64,000 nt of DNA, from assembly GCF_000025345.1 (NCBI RefSeq), contig NC_013757.1:5084001-5148000 (forward strand), in the 5' to 3' direction. The stretch's first letter is position 1. Each line of letters starts with the position of its first letter. A model generated the notes under the pieces. That model saw only the letters and a list, made by a program, of their open reading frames with translations. It searched no databases and was not told the DNA's origin. The stretch is from Geodermatophilus obscurus DSM 43160 (lineage in GTDB: Bacteria; Actinomycetota; Actinomycetes; Mycobacteriales; Geodermatophilaceae). A program made the translations under genes and the position numbers. Shown piece by piece: positions 32,855 to 40,692 of this stretch.

Positions 32855-34147
32855 ATGAGCGACCCGCAGAGCTGGAGCTTCGAGACCCGGCAGATCCACG
32901 CCGGCACCAGCCCCGATCCCACGACCGGCGCCCGCGCCCTGCCGATCTACGCGACGACGGCCTACCAGTTCCGCGACAGCCAGCACGCCGCGGACCTGTT
33001 CGCGCTGGCCGAGATGGGCAACATCTACACGCGCATCATGAACCCGACGCAGGACGCGCTCGAGCAGCGCGTGGCCTCCCTGGAGGGCGGGGTCGCGGCG
33101 CTCGCGGTGGCCAGCGGGCAGTCCGCCACGACGCTGGCGATGCTCAACGTCGCCGAGGCAGGCGACCACGTCGTGGCCTCCGCCTCCCTCTACGGCGGCA
33201 CCTACAACCTGCTGCACCACTCGCTGCCCAAGCTCGGCGTCACCGTCTCCTTCGTCGAGGACCCCGACGACCCGGAGAACTGGCAGTCGCTGGTGCGGGA
33301 CGACACCCGGGCGTTCTTCGGCGAGTCGATCGGCAACCCGAAGGGCGACGTCCTCGACATCGAGACCGTCGCCGGGGTGGCCCACCGCAACGGCGTGCCG
33401 CTGATCGTGGACAACACCATCGCCACGCCGTACCTGATCCGGCCGCTGGAGTCCGGCGCGGACGTCGTCGTCCACTCCGCCACCAAGTACCTCGGCGGGC
33501 ACGGCACGGTCATCGCGGGGGTGATCGTCGACGGCGGGACGTTCGACTGGACCCGCGGCAGGCACCCCATGTTCACCACGGCCGACCCGACGTACCACGG
33601 CGTGGTGTACGCCGACCTGGGTGCGCCGGCGTACGCGCTCAAGGCCCGGGTGCAGCTGCTGCGCGACCTCGGACCGGCCGTCTCGCCGTTCAACGCGTTC
33701 CTCGTCGTGCAGGGCATCGAGACGTTGTCGCTGCGGATGGAGCGGCACGTGCAGAACGCCCAGCGGGTGGCCGAGTTCCTCGAGGCCCGCGACGAGGTGG
33801 ACCGGGTCAACTACCCGGGCCTGCCCTCCTCGCCCTGGCACGCGGCGAAGCAGAAGTACGCGCCCCGCGGCGCCGGCGCGGTGCTCACCTTCGAGCTGCA
33901 CGGCGGTCGCGAGGCCGGCCAGCGGTTCGTCGAGGCCCTGGAGCTGCACAGCCACGTGGCCAACATCGGCGACGTGCGCAGCCTGGTCATCCACCCGGCC
34001 TCGACGACGCACTCGCAGCTGACCCCCGAGGAACAGCTGACCACCGGTGTCACGCCGGGCCTGGTGCGGCTGGCCGTCGGCCTCGAGGGCATCGAGGACA
34101 TCCTCGCCGACCTGGAGTCCGGCTTCCGCGCCGCGAAGGGGGCCTGA
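32855..34147 (+). CDS. metY: O-acetylhomoserine aminocarboxypropyltransferase
   Basis: PLP enzyme of 430 residues that joins O-acetylhomoserine with sulfide to give homocysteine, the direct sulfhydrylation route to methionine. Evidence: [57 protein letters not shown], and the PLP lysine K211 in [11 protein letters not shown]. The C-terminal [15 protein letters not shown] and [10 protein letters not shown]-type ending (here [14 protein letters not shown]) fit the family. ATG 32855 follows gaagaggagacg. It lies directly after a SAM-IV riboswitch and one base before metX. Confidence 0.97.
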   Translation: MSDPQSWSFETRQIHAGTSPDPTTGARALPIYATTAYQFRDSQHAADLFALAEMGNIYTRIMNPTQDALEQRVASLEGGVAALAVASGQSATTLAMLNVAEAGDHVVASASLYGGTYNLLHHSLPKLGVTVSFVEDPDDPENWQSLVRDDTRAFFGESIGNPKGDVLDIETVAGVAHRNGVPLIVDNTIATPYLIRPLESGADVVVHSATKYLGGHGTVIAGVIVDGGTFDWTRGRHPMFTTADPTYHGVVYADLGAPAYALKARVQLLRDLGPAVSPFNAFLVVQGIETLSLRMERHVQNAQRVAEFLEARDEVDRVNYPGLPSSPWHAAKQKYAPRGAGAVLTFELHGGREAGQRFVEALELHSHVANIGDVRSLVIHPASTTHSQLTPEEQLTTGVTPGLVRLAVGLEGIEDILADLESGFRAAKGA

Positions 34148-34148
34148 G

Positions 34149-35264
34149 GTGGGCGGGGCCCGGGTCTCCTCCTGGGCCCCGCCACGGCTCGGGGGCTGGC
34201 GCGAGGGGGACCCGGTCGGCGACCGGCGCTTCCTCGACCTGCCCGGGCCGTTGCGGCTGGAGCGCGGCGGCGAGCTGCCGGCGGTGCGGGTGGCCTACGA
34301 GACGTGGGGGACGCTCGCGCCCGGCGGCGGCAACGCCGTCCTCGTCGAGCACGCGCTGACCGGCGACAGCCACGTCGCCGGCCCTGCGGGCCCCGGGCAC
34401 CCGACGCCGGGCTGGTGGGACGAGCTGGTCGGCCGCGGGGCGCCGCTGGACACCGACCGGCTGTTCGTCGTCTGCGCCAACGTCCTGGGCGGCTGCCAGG
34501 GGACGACGGGGCCCTCCTCGGCCGCGCCCGACGGGCGCCCGTACGGCTCGCGGTTCCCCGCCGTCACGGTCGCCGACCAGGTGCGGGTCGAGGCCGCGCT
34601 CGCCGACGCGCTGGGCATCCCCCGGTGGACGGCGGTCCTCGGCGGGTCGATGGGCGGCATGCGGGCGCTGGAGTGGGCGGTGGCGCTGCCCGACCGGGTG
34701 GAGCGGCTGCTCTTCCTCGCCTCCGGCGCCGCCGCGACCGCCGACCAGGTGGGCACCCAGACCACCCAGCAGGCCGCGATCCGCGCCGACCCCGCGTGGG
34801 CCGGCGGGGACCACCTGCCCGGCGACGGGCCGGTCGCCGGGCTGGGCATCGCCCGCCGGATCGCGCACCTCACCTACCGCAGCGGTCAGGAACTCGATGC
34901 CCGCTTCGGCACCGCGGTGCAGGACGACGGCCGCTACGCCGTCGCCTCCTACCTCGACCACCACGCCGACAAGCTGGCCCGCCGGTTCGACGCCGGCAGC
35001 TACGTGGCGCTCACCGAGGTCATGAACTCCTGGGACGTCGGCCGCGGCCGCGGCGGGGTCCGGGCGGCGCTGGACCGGGTCACCGCGCGCACCGTCGTCG
35101 CCGGTGTCGACACCGACCGGCTGTACCCGCTCGCACTGCAGCAGCAGGTGGCCGACGCCCTCGGCGTCCCGCTGCAGGTGATCAGCTCCCCGTACGGGCA
35201 CGACGGCTTCCTGATCGAGGCCGACGCCGTGGGTGCCCTGGTCCGGGACCTGCTGACGACGTGA
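34149..35264 (+). CDS. metX: Homoserine O-acetyltransferase
   Basis: Alpha/beta-hydrolase fold enzyme of 371 residues that acetylates homoserine for the MetY reaction. The nucleophile elbow is GGSMGG with Ser167; other marks are [27 protein letters not shown], the catalytic Asp in [10 protein letters not shown] and His in [13 protein letters not shown] 34149 begins one base after the metY stop, so both enzymes are made from the SAM-IV-controlled message. Whether it is an acetyl- or succinyltransferase cannot be settled by eye, but the pairing with metY favours acetyl. Confidence 0.95.
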   Translation: MGGARVSSWAPPRLGGWREGDPVGDRRFLDLPGPLRLERGGELPAVRVAYETWGTLAPGGGNAVLVEHALTGDSHVAGPAGPGHPTPGWWDELVGRGAPLDTDRLFVVCANVLGGCQGTTGPSSAAPDGRPYGSRFPAVTVADQVRVEAALADALGIPRWTAVLGGSMGGMRALEWAVALPDRVERLLFLASGAAATADQVGTQTTQQAAIRADPAWAGGDHLPGDGPVAGLGIARRIAHLTYRSGQELDARFGTAVQDDGRYAVASYLDHHADKLARRFDAGSYVALTEVMNSWDVGRGRGGVRAALDRVTARTVVAGVDTDRLYPLALQQQVADALGVPLQVISSPYGHDGFLIEADAVGALVRDLLTT

Positions 35265-35310
35265 CCGGCCGGGCTTGCGCAACCCGTCGCCCGGTCGCTC
35301 GCCTGGCGTG

Positions 35311-35335
35311 CCCCGAGTTCGCGAAGGGCTCGGGG
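35311..35335. terminator. Hairpin between metX and the gamma-carbonic-anhydrase-like gene
   Basis: ccccgag (35311-35317) and ctcgggg (35329-35335) form a GC stem in the 84-base gap between two converging genes. The loop ttcgcgaaggg and neighbouring ctcgcc/ggcgag arms resemble the core of the dispersed palindromic family, so it is probably a divergent or partial copy acting as a bidirectional terminator. Confidence 0.7.
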
Positions 35336-35348
35336 CGAGGGTCCGCCC

Positions 35349-35927
35349 TCAGCCCGTCGCGTCGCCGGGCGTCTGTCCCGCCGGCGGCAGCGGGGTGCGG
35401 ACCACCGGGCGCACCTGGCGCGCCTCGGGGAGCCGGTCGGTGTAGCTGGCCGCGTTGCCGCGGATGTGCAGCGCGTCGTCCTCGGTCGCCTGCCGGAGGA
35501 CCTTCGCGGGGACGCCGGCCACCAGCGAGCCCGGGGGCACCTGCGTGCCCTGGGTGACGACGGCGCCCGCGGCGACGATGGAGCCCGAGCCGATGTGGGC
35601 GCCGTTCAGGACGACGCTGCCCATGCCGACCAGGACGTCGTCGTCGATGCGGGCCCCGTGCAGGACCACGCGGTGCCCGACGGTCACGCCGCGGCCGACG
35701 ACGAGCGGGAAGCCGGGGTCGGAGTGCAGGGTGCTGCCGTCCTGGATGTTGGAGCCCTCGCCGATCTCGATCACCTCGGCGTCGGCCCGCGCGACAGCGC
35801 CGTACCAGATGCTCGACCGCGGGCCCATCGTCACGGCGCCGACCACGACGGCCGTCGGCGCGACGAACGCCTCCTCGTGGATCTGCGGGGACCCGAAGGG
35901 CAACTCGGCGATGTAGTTCTCGGACAC
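35349..35927 (-). CDS. Gamma-carbonic-anhydrase-like hexapeptide-repeat protein
   Basis: Left-handed beta-helix protein of about 192 residues built of hexapeptide repeats: VAPTAVVVGAVTMGPRSSIWYGAVARAD, then QDGSTLHSD and TVGHRVVLHGARIDDDVLVGMGSVVLNGAHIGSGSIVAAGAVVTQG. The three zinc-ligand histidines expected in gamma carbonic anhydrases are visible as TLHSD, VGHRV and VLHGA. Members are trimeric zinc enzymes or acetyltransferase relatives; activity needs testing. The start is GTG 35927 (SENYIAELPFG); GTG 35939 would add four residues. It converges on metX. Confidence 0.88.
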   Translation of the reverse strand: MSENYIAELPFGSPQIHEEAFVAPTAVVVGAVTMGPRSSIWYGAVARADAEVIEIGEGSNIQDGSTLHSDPGFPLVVGRGVTVGHRVVLHGARIDDDVLVGMGSVVLNGAHIGSGSIVAAGAVVTQGTQVPPGSLVAGVPAKVLRQATEDDALHIRGNAASYTDRLPEARQVRPVVRTPLPPAGQTPGDATG

Positions 35928-36019
35928 GGGCGACAGCACAGCACAGGCGCGTCAGCGCCGCACCGCCGGAGGGGATCCCGCGCCGGCGACCGTGGACCGC
36001 GACGTGCACCGCCGCCAGG

Positions 36020-36583
36020 ATGGCCGCCGTGACGCTGCCGACCGACCTGCCGGTGCTGGCCTTCGCCGACCAGGCGGCGCTGGAGGAGTGGCTCGAGGCC
36101 GAGCACGCGACCGCCCCCGGGCTGTACGTGCGGCTGGCGAAGAAGGGGTCCGGCGTCCCCTCGGTGACCCACGCAGAGCTGGTCGAGTCCGCGCTCTGCT
36201 CCGGCTGGATCGACGGGAGGTCGCAGCGGCTGGACGAGACCTCCTACCTGCAGCGGATCACGCCGCGCCGGCCGCGCAGCGTCTGGTCGCAGGAGAACGT
36301 CGCCGCGGTCGAGGCGCTCACCGCCGCCGGCCGGATGCGCCCGGCCGGGTCGGCGCAGGTCGAGGCGGCGCGGGCCGACGGTCGCCGGGAGCGCGCCTAC
36401 GCCGGCCCGGCCACGATGACCGTCCCCGACGACCTCGCCGCCGCGCTGGCCGCCGTCCCTGTCGCGCAGCAGGCCTTCGACGGCCTCGACGGCCGCAACC
36501 GCTACGCCCAGAAGGACCCTCCTGCCCCCCTCCGCTCGCAGGCTCGCGACGGGACCCTGCAGGAGGGCCGCAGACCGTACTGA
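36020..36583 (+). CDS. YdeI/OmpD-associated family protein, C-terminus replaced by a repeat
   Basis: A 187-residue YdeI-like protein: LPVLAFADQAALEEWLEAEH, GLYVRLAKKGSGVPSVTHAELVE, LCSGWIDGRSQRLDETSYLQRITPRRPRSVWSQENVA. The family is small and soluble, with an unknown role, sometimes linked to antimicrobial peptide resistance. After AFDGLDGRNRYA the usual end (a TAKRPETRA-like segment) is missing. The last 22 residues are read entirely from palindromic repeat D (KDPPAPLRSQARDGTLQEG). The gene has thus lost roughly 25 native residues. GTG/ATG start: ATG 36020. Whether the product is functional is uncertain. Confidence 0.8.
   Translation: MAAVTLPTDLPVLAFADQAALEEWLEAEHATAPGLYVRLAKKGSGVPSVTHAELVESALCSGWIDGRSQRLDETSYLQRITPRRPRSVWSQENVAAVEALTAAGRMRPAGSAQVEAARADGRRERAYAGPATMTVPDDLAAALAAVPVAQQAFDGLDGRNRYAQKDPPAPLRSQARDGTLQEGRRPY
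36512..36569. repeat. Dispersed palindromic repeat, copy D (inside the ydeI-like 3' end)
   Basis: A 58-base copy reading aaggaccctcctgc at the left and gcaggagggcc at the right, which pair with each other, around the conserved core tcgcaggctc. Compared with copies B, C and E the arm bases differ on both sides in a matching way. It lies wholly inside the reading frame at 36020-36583. Confidence 0.85.
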
Positions 36584-36608
36584 GCGCTCAGGCCGCCGTC
36601 CGTACCGG

Positions 36609-38063
36609 TCACCCGACCTGCGGTCGCTCGTCCCAGAACCGCGCGTCGCGCCGTCGCCACACCAGCATGAGGACGACGCCCGCGGCCATGATCGCCACGC
36701 CGATGACCAGCGGTGGCCCGAGACCGAGCCAGGCCTGGCCGGTGTAGCTGTTGGCCGGGTCGGCGAGGTCGCGGACCGAGAGCACGAGCAGCCAGAGCAG
36801 CATCCCCGCACCTGCCAGCGGCCCGACGCCGAGCAGCAGCAGGTCGCGCAGGCTGCGGGTCAGTCGCCGGCGGAAGTACACGGCGCAGGCGATGCCGGTC
36901 ATCGCGTAGTACAGCGCGATGAGCAGCGAGAGCGCGGTGATCGAGTCGAACAGCGCGTTCTCCGACACCGCGCCGACGCCGAGGTACCAGACCACGGCGA
37001 TGCCGGCGACCCACCAGGTCGAGACGTCCGGGGTCCGGTGGCGCGGCGAGATCGACCCGAACCGGGCCGGCAGCGCCGCCCGCCGGGCCATCGACAGGCC
37101 GGTCCGGGAGGCCGGGATGATCGTCGTCTGCGTGGAGGCGATCGCCGAGGTGGCGACGGCGAGCAGCACCACCCAGTCCCAGCCGCCGAGCACCTGCTCG
37201 GACAGCAGCGCGAGGACCGCCTCCTCCTCGTCGGCGTTCTCCGCCAGGTACTCGGTGCCGGCGAAGCAGACGACGGCGACCGCGGCGCCGAGGTAGGTCA
37301 GCAGCAGGACGACGGTCGACAGCACACCGGCCCGTCCGGAGACGGCGGTGCTCCCGCGCGTCTCCTCGGTCAGGTTGACCGCCGACTCCCACCCCCAGTA
37401 CGCGAAGACGCCGAGCAGCAGCCCGCCGGTCAGCGCCGCGCCGCCCGCTCCGAACGGGTCCAGCCAGGACCACTGGGGGGTCAGCGCGCCGAACGGGCTG
37501 TCCCCGCGGACGCCGCGCACCAGCGCGACGGCGGCGAAGACCGCCAGCGCCGCGGTCTGCGCGATGATCAACGCGTCCTGCACCCGCACGGACAGCTCCG
37601 TGCCCAGCACGCACAGCGCCGCCATGGCCAGGACCAGCAGCACGCTGAGCCCGAGGACGACGGGCGTCGAGGACTCCCAGCCGTCGAGCCCGGCCGCGAG
37701 CAGGGTGAACCGGACGCCGACCTCGGCCAGCGAGCCCACCACCAGGACGCCGGTCATCGCGATCGCCCAGCCGCCGATCCAGCCGGCCCACGGGCCCATC
37801 GCGCGGGTGACCCAGGAGAACGTCGTCCCGCAGTCGGGGTCGGCGCGGTCCAACGCGGCGAACGCGACCGCGATGAGCAGCATCGGCACGAAGGAGGCGA
37901 GCAGCACGCCGGGCGCGTGCACGCCGACCAGCGCGACGACCGGCCCGATCACCGCGGCCAGCGAGTAGACGGGCGAGGTCGAGGCGAGGCCGACGACGAG
38001 GGCGCCCCCGAAGCCGATGGCGTCGGGACGCAGGGTGGGCGGGGACTCCGCAGCCGCGGTCAC
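36609..38063 (-). CDS. APC-family amino acid/polyamine permease
   Basis: Membrane permease of 484 residues with about twelve hydrophobic segments. It begins LRPDAIGFGGALVVGLASTSPVYSLAAVIG, the substrate-binding first helix, and has GTTFSWVTRAMGPWAGWIGGW and TQTTIIPASRTGLSMARRAALP, typical of the actinobacterial APC superfamily. The substrate is not known; glutamate/ethanolamine-type transport is common in this branch. GTG 38063 starts 17 residues before helix one. A palindromic repeat (copy B) lies immediately upstream, between this gene and the NlpC gene. Standalone. Confidence 0.9.
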   Translation of the reverse strand: MTAAAESPPTLRPDAIGFGGALVVGLASTSPVYSLAAVIGPVVALVGVHAPGVLLASFVPMLLIAVAFAALDRADPDCGTTFSWVTRAMGPWAGWIGGWAIAMTGVLVVGSLAEVGVRFTLLAAGLDGWESSTPVVLGLSVLLVLAMAALCVLGTELSVRVQDALIIAQTAALAVFAAVALVRGVRGDSPFGALTPQWSWLDPFGAGGAALTGGLLLGVFAYWGWESAVNLTEETRGSTAVSGRAGVLSTVVLLLTYLGAAVAVVCFAGTEYLAENADEEEAVLALLSEQVLGGWDWVVLLAVATSAIASTQTTIIPASRTGLSMARRAALPARFGSISPRHRTPDVSTWWVAGIAVVWYLGVGAVSENALFDSITALSLLIALYYAMTGIACAVYFRRRLTRSLRDLLLLGVGPLAGAGMLLWLLVLSVRDLADPANSYTGQAWLGLGPPLVIGVAIMAAGVVLMLVWRRRDARFWDERPQVG

Positions 38064-38117
38064 GGGCCGCGACGCTACGGGCGCCGCCGCCCGCGCTGCC
38101 GTCGGCCCCTGCAGCAG

Positions 38118-38173
38118 GAGGACCCCGTCCTCCTCACCCCTCGCGAGCTCGGGGCGAGCCTCGGGACGGGGCC
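38118..38173. repeat. Dispersed palindromic repeat, copy B
   Basis: A 56-base copy: aggaccccgtcc, a core tcgcgagctc flanked by cccc and gggg, then ggacggggcc. Outer arms pair for about ten bases. It begins five bases after the stop codon of the minus-strand NlpC/P60 gene and so would fold at the very 3' end of that message, like a terminator. Confidence 0.85.
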
Positions 38174-38177
38174 GCCT

Positions 38178-39185
38178 TCACAGGATGCGGCGGGCCCCGG
38201 CGTAGTCGCCGATGTCCACGGTGGTCACCGCGACCGGCATGTGGAAGTCGCGGGCGTGCACCATCTTGCCGCCGCCGACGTAGATGCCCACGTGGTAGAC
38301 GGGCGAGCCGAAGAAGACGAGGTCACCGGGCTGCAGGTCGCCGCGCGAGACCGCCGTGCCCATCCGCGACTGCGCCCGGCTGGAGTGCGGCAGGGAGACG
38401 CCGACGGCGGCGTAGGCGTAGCTGGTCAGCCCCGAGCAGTCGAAGCCGTTGGGCCCGGAGCCACCCCAGACGTAGGGGTCGCCGACCTGGGCGAGGGCGG
38501 CCGCGAGGACGCCGCCGACGTCGCCGCTCGGAGCGGCGGCCACGACCGCGTCGACGTCGGCGGTCAGCGCAGGTCCGGCGGTCGTGGTGCGGACGGTGGC
38601 CTGCTCGGCGGCCGAGAGGCTCGCGTAGTCGCGCTCGTACTGCTCCCGCCGCGTCTGCACCTCGGCCCGCTGGCGCTCGAGCTCGGCCAGGGTGGCGGTG
38701 GCGGCAGCGGCAGCCGCGTCGGCGTCGGCGCGGGTCTGCTCGGCCGCACGCTGGGCCACCGACACCTCGGCGAGCAGACCCTCGGTGTGGGCGGCGATGA
38801 GGTCCAGCGTGGTCATCTGCTGGACGACGTCCGCCGCGGAGTCGGAGGTGAGGAGGGCAGCCATCCGGGACTGCGTCGTGCCGGCGCTCTGCGCGATGGC
38901 CGCCAGCTGCGGGCCGTAGCCGGCGAGCACGGCCTCGGCCTGGGACGCCCGCCCCGCGGCGTCGGCCGCGGTCTGCTGCTGCGCGGCGACGGTCAGCTGG
39001 GCCTCGTGGACCTGCTCGTCGAGGGTGGCCACCTGCTTGCTCGCCTCGGCGACCAGCCGCGAGGCGTCGTCCGCGGACGAGGGGGCCGCGCCCGCGGTGG
39101 CCGGGGTCAGCAGCACGGCGACAGCGGCGGCGGCAGCCAGCGTGGCGCGCGACCATCGTCGGCTCGTCGTCCGGTTGCGGCCCAT
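38178..39185 (-). CDS. Secreted NlpC/P60 peptidoglycan endopeptidase with coiled-coil domain
   Basis: RipA/RpfB-type cell-wall hydrolase of 335 residues that cuts stem peptides. Signal peptide about 1-34 (WSRATLAAAAAVAVLLTPATAGA), a long coiled coil of about 37-200 (heptads such as LVAEASKQVATLDEQVHEA), and a C-terminal NlpC/P60 domain with the catalytic cysteine Cys250 in GFDCSGLTSYAY and histidine in VYHVGIYVGGGKMVHA. The coiled coil probably blocks or positions the active site. ATG 39185 follows GAGAGGGGG. Copy B of the palindromic repeat lies right after the stop. Confidence 0.95.
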   Translation of the reverse strand: MGRNRTTSRRWSRATLAAAAAVAVLLTPATAGAAPSSADDASRLVAEASKQVATLDEQVHEAQLTVAAQQQTAADAAGRASQAEAVLAGYGPQLAAIAQSAGTTQSRMAALLTSDSAADVVQQMTTLDLIAAHTEGLLAEVSVAQRAAEQTRADADAAAAAATATLAELERQRAEVQTRREQYERDYASLSAAEQATVRTTTAGPALTADVDAVVAAAPSGDVGGVLAAALAQVGDPYVWGGSGPNGFDCSGLTSYAYAAVGVSLPHSSRAQSRMGTAVSRGDLQPGDLVFFGSPVYHVGIYVGGGKMVHARDFHMPVAVTTVDIGDYAGARRIL

Positions 39186-39322
39186 GACCGGCCCCCTCTC
39201 GCCGCGCCCCGCCCCGGGGAGGAGGCGGTGTTCCGAGCGCGTGAGCACGCACGGTAAGTATGACGCGACATGCGGTAGGGGACGGCGCGCGGGCTGGAGC
39301 GCAGGGCGGTCGACTCAGTCGT

Positions 39323-39377
39323 CACACGGACCCCGACGGTCCCGTGTGCCGCAGCAGGACCCCGTCCTGTCGGGGGT
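39323..39377. terminator. Hairpins and partial repeat after the 39383 gene
   Basis: cacacgg (39323-39329) pairs with ccgtgtg (39342-39348). Next to it, 39351-39377 contains aggaccccgtcct, a partial copy of the dispersed palindromic family that can fold on itself. Both lie just downstream of the minus-strand gene ending at 39383, so they probably end its transcript. Confidence 0.6.
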
Positions 39378-39382
39378 GTGGG

Positions 39383-39871
39383 CTACCGCCGGCGCGGCGG
39401 GGCGGAGCCCGAGGGCGTGCGGTCGGGTGCGAGGGGGACCAGCCGGTCGGCGACCGCACCGGTCACGAAGGAGTAGACGGCCTTGCCCCCGATGTCGACG
39501 ACCTGGTCCTGGCGCGACCACGTCCACGGCGGCGCGCCCACGCCGGTGGCGTTCTCCAGGGTCTGGTCGGTGGCCAGCCGCACCGACGTGTGCCAGGCCG
39601 AGGCGCGCCAGCCGCGCAGCCCGCTGGCCGACCACACGCCCCGCAGGGCGCCGACGAGCGCACCGGTGCCCCAGTGCATGAGGTGGTTGCGCACGGGCGG
39701 GCGCACGGACCCCGGCAACCGACGACGCGTGGTCAGCGCCGTGAGGGTGCGCCCGGGCACGTAGGAGTTCGGTCGGTGCGTCACCGACTGCTCGACCTTC
39801 TCGGCGAGCGTCATGGCCGCGGTGCCGGCGAGACCGGCGAGGGCGCCTCGGAGGGCAGCTCGTCCCAGCAT
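39383..39871 (-). CDS. Conserved-looking hypothetical protein with N-terminal membrane helix
   Basis: A 162-residue protein of unknown function. It opens MLGRAALRGALAGLAGTAAMTLAEKVEQ, one amphipathic to membrane helix, and later has HWGTGALVGALRGVWSA, a second weak helix. The pattern ALAGLAGTAAMT is reminiscent of DUF1440-like (YagU-type) membrane proteins, but the match is too short to assign. The C-terminus is basic (SGSAPPRRR). ATG 39871 is the first start; ribosome site weak. Standalone. Confidence 0.65.
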   Translation of the reverse strand: MLGRAALRGALAGLAGTAAMTLAEKVEQSVTHRPNSYVPGRTLTALTTRRRLPGSVRPPVRNHLMHWGTGALVGALRGVWSASGLRGWRASAWHTSVRLATDQTLENATGVGAPPWTWSRQDQVVDIGGKAVYSFVTGAVADRLVPLAPDRTPSGSAPPRRR

Positions 39872-39990
39872 GGACCGGCCCTACCCGGGCAGAGGTGCGG
39901 CAGAACCGCGGCCCGGCCCCGCGAGTGCGGAGCCGGGCCTGGTGACGTACGGGAACGGCCACCTCTCAGGGTTCCGCGCCGAGCCCCGAC

Positions 39991-40048
39991 GGCCCCCGTG
40001 CAGGGTCCCGCCGCGAGCCTGCGAGTGGCGGGGGGCACGGGGGTCCTT
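39991..40048. repeat. Dispersed palindromic repeat, copy E
   Basis: A 58-base copy in the reverse direction: ggcccccgtgc at the left and gcacgggggtcctt at the right pair with each other, around the core gagcctgcga. Arms differ from those of copies B-D but remain complementary. It lies 25 bases downstream of the minus-strand cysteine-rich gene. Confidence 0.85.
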
Positions 40049-40072
40049 CAAGGGGGGAGAGGTGGTCCTGCT

Positions 40073-40375
40073 TCAGCCGGCGAGGGGCTCCGGGGCGTCG
40101 AGGCCGGCGACCACCTGCAGGTCGCGGACGACGGCGCTGAGCTCGTCGGCGGTCCACGGCTCGCAGCAATCGCAGCCGCCCTCGCGGTGGCTGACCAGGC
40201 CGATCAGTCCCTGGGCCTGGTCCTCGGCGATGGCCAGGTTCCCGGCCGACGGATGGCGGTGGCAGGCGCACGCCGAGACGCACAGGCCCAGGCCCCAGCC
40301 GGACACCACGACGGCGTTCCCGTCGTCCCACACCCTGCCGACCTGGAAGACCGACGGCTTCTGAGTCCTCGTCAC
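40073..40375 (-). CDS. Small cysteine/histidine-rich protein, function unknown
   Basis: A 100-residue protein from GTG 40375, fixed by a strong gaggggaggggtccc ribosome site. It has two Cys-rich stretches, LCVSACACHRHPS and EGGCDCCEPW, which together could bind a metal ion or cluster (five cysteines plus two histidines, inference). The flanks are VFQVGRVWDDGNAVVVSGWG and WTADELSAVVRDLQVVAG, which look folded. Not recognised as a named family. It is followed by palindromic repeat E at its 3' end. Standalone. Confidence 0.65.
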   Translation of the reverse strand: MTRTQKPSVFQVGRVWDDGNAVVVSGWGLGLCVSACACHRHPSAGNLAIAEDQAQGLIGLVSHREGGCDCCEPWTADELSAVVRDLQVVAGLDAPEPLAG

Positions 40376-40692
40376 GGGACCCCTCCCCTCACCGGTCCGG
40401 CTGCGCCGGAGCCCATCTGCGGTCGGGCGGGGAAGTCCCCACCCGGTGCACGCTTCGGCGTGCGAGCGAGGTGTGGAGCTGGAGGTCCCCACCGCGCATG
40501 ACAGAGGGTAGGTGGACAGACGCGCACGGTCATGACGCCATGCGGAACCCCTGTGACGGACCGGTCACCCCGCCCCACGGGACCCACACGTCCCACCCGT
40601 GCGGTCGCGCGGGACCGCCGGACGCCCGAGTGGCGAGTTGCCGTGATCTCCGGTCACCGACACCACGGCATCCCGCCACTCGACGGGAGTGC
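40376..40692. other. 317-base intergenic region between the cysteine-rich gene and tldE
   Basis: It holds the ribosome site and presumed promoter of the minus-strand cysteine-rich gene (near 40376-40420) and, at 40627-40682, the hairpin that follows tldE. The open frame 40372-40596 inside it has no coding support. No other gene or RNA was recognised. Confidence 0.5.
40627..40682. terminator. 19-bp hairpin downstream of the tldD-tldE operon
   Basis: cgagtggcgagttgccgtg (40627-40645) pairs with 40664-40682 with two mismatches, around an 18-base loop. It begins 11 bases after the tldE stop on the minus strand, so it most likely ends that operon. Confidence 0.75.

Noticed and set aside
40372-40596. 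Small minus-strand frame of 74 residues
   Set aside because: It runs through the promoter and ribosome site of the cysteine-rich gene and shows no protein-like pattern.
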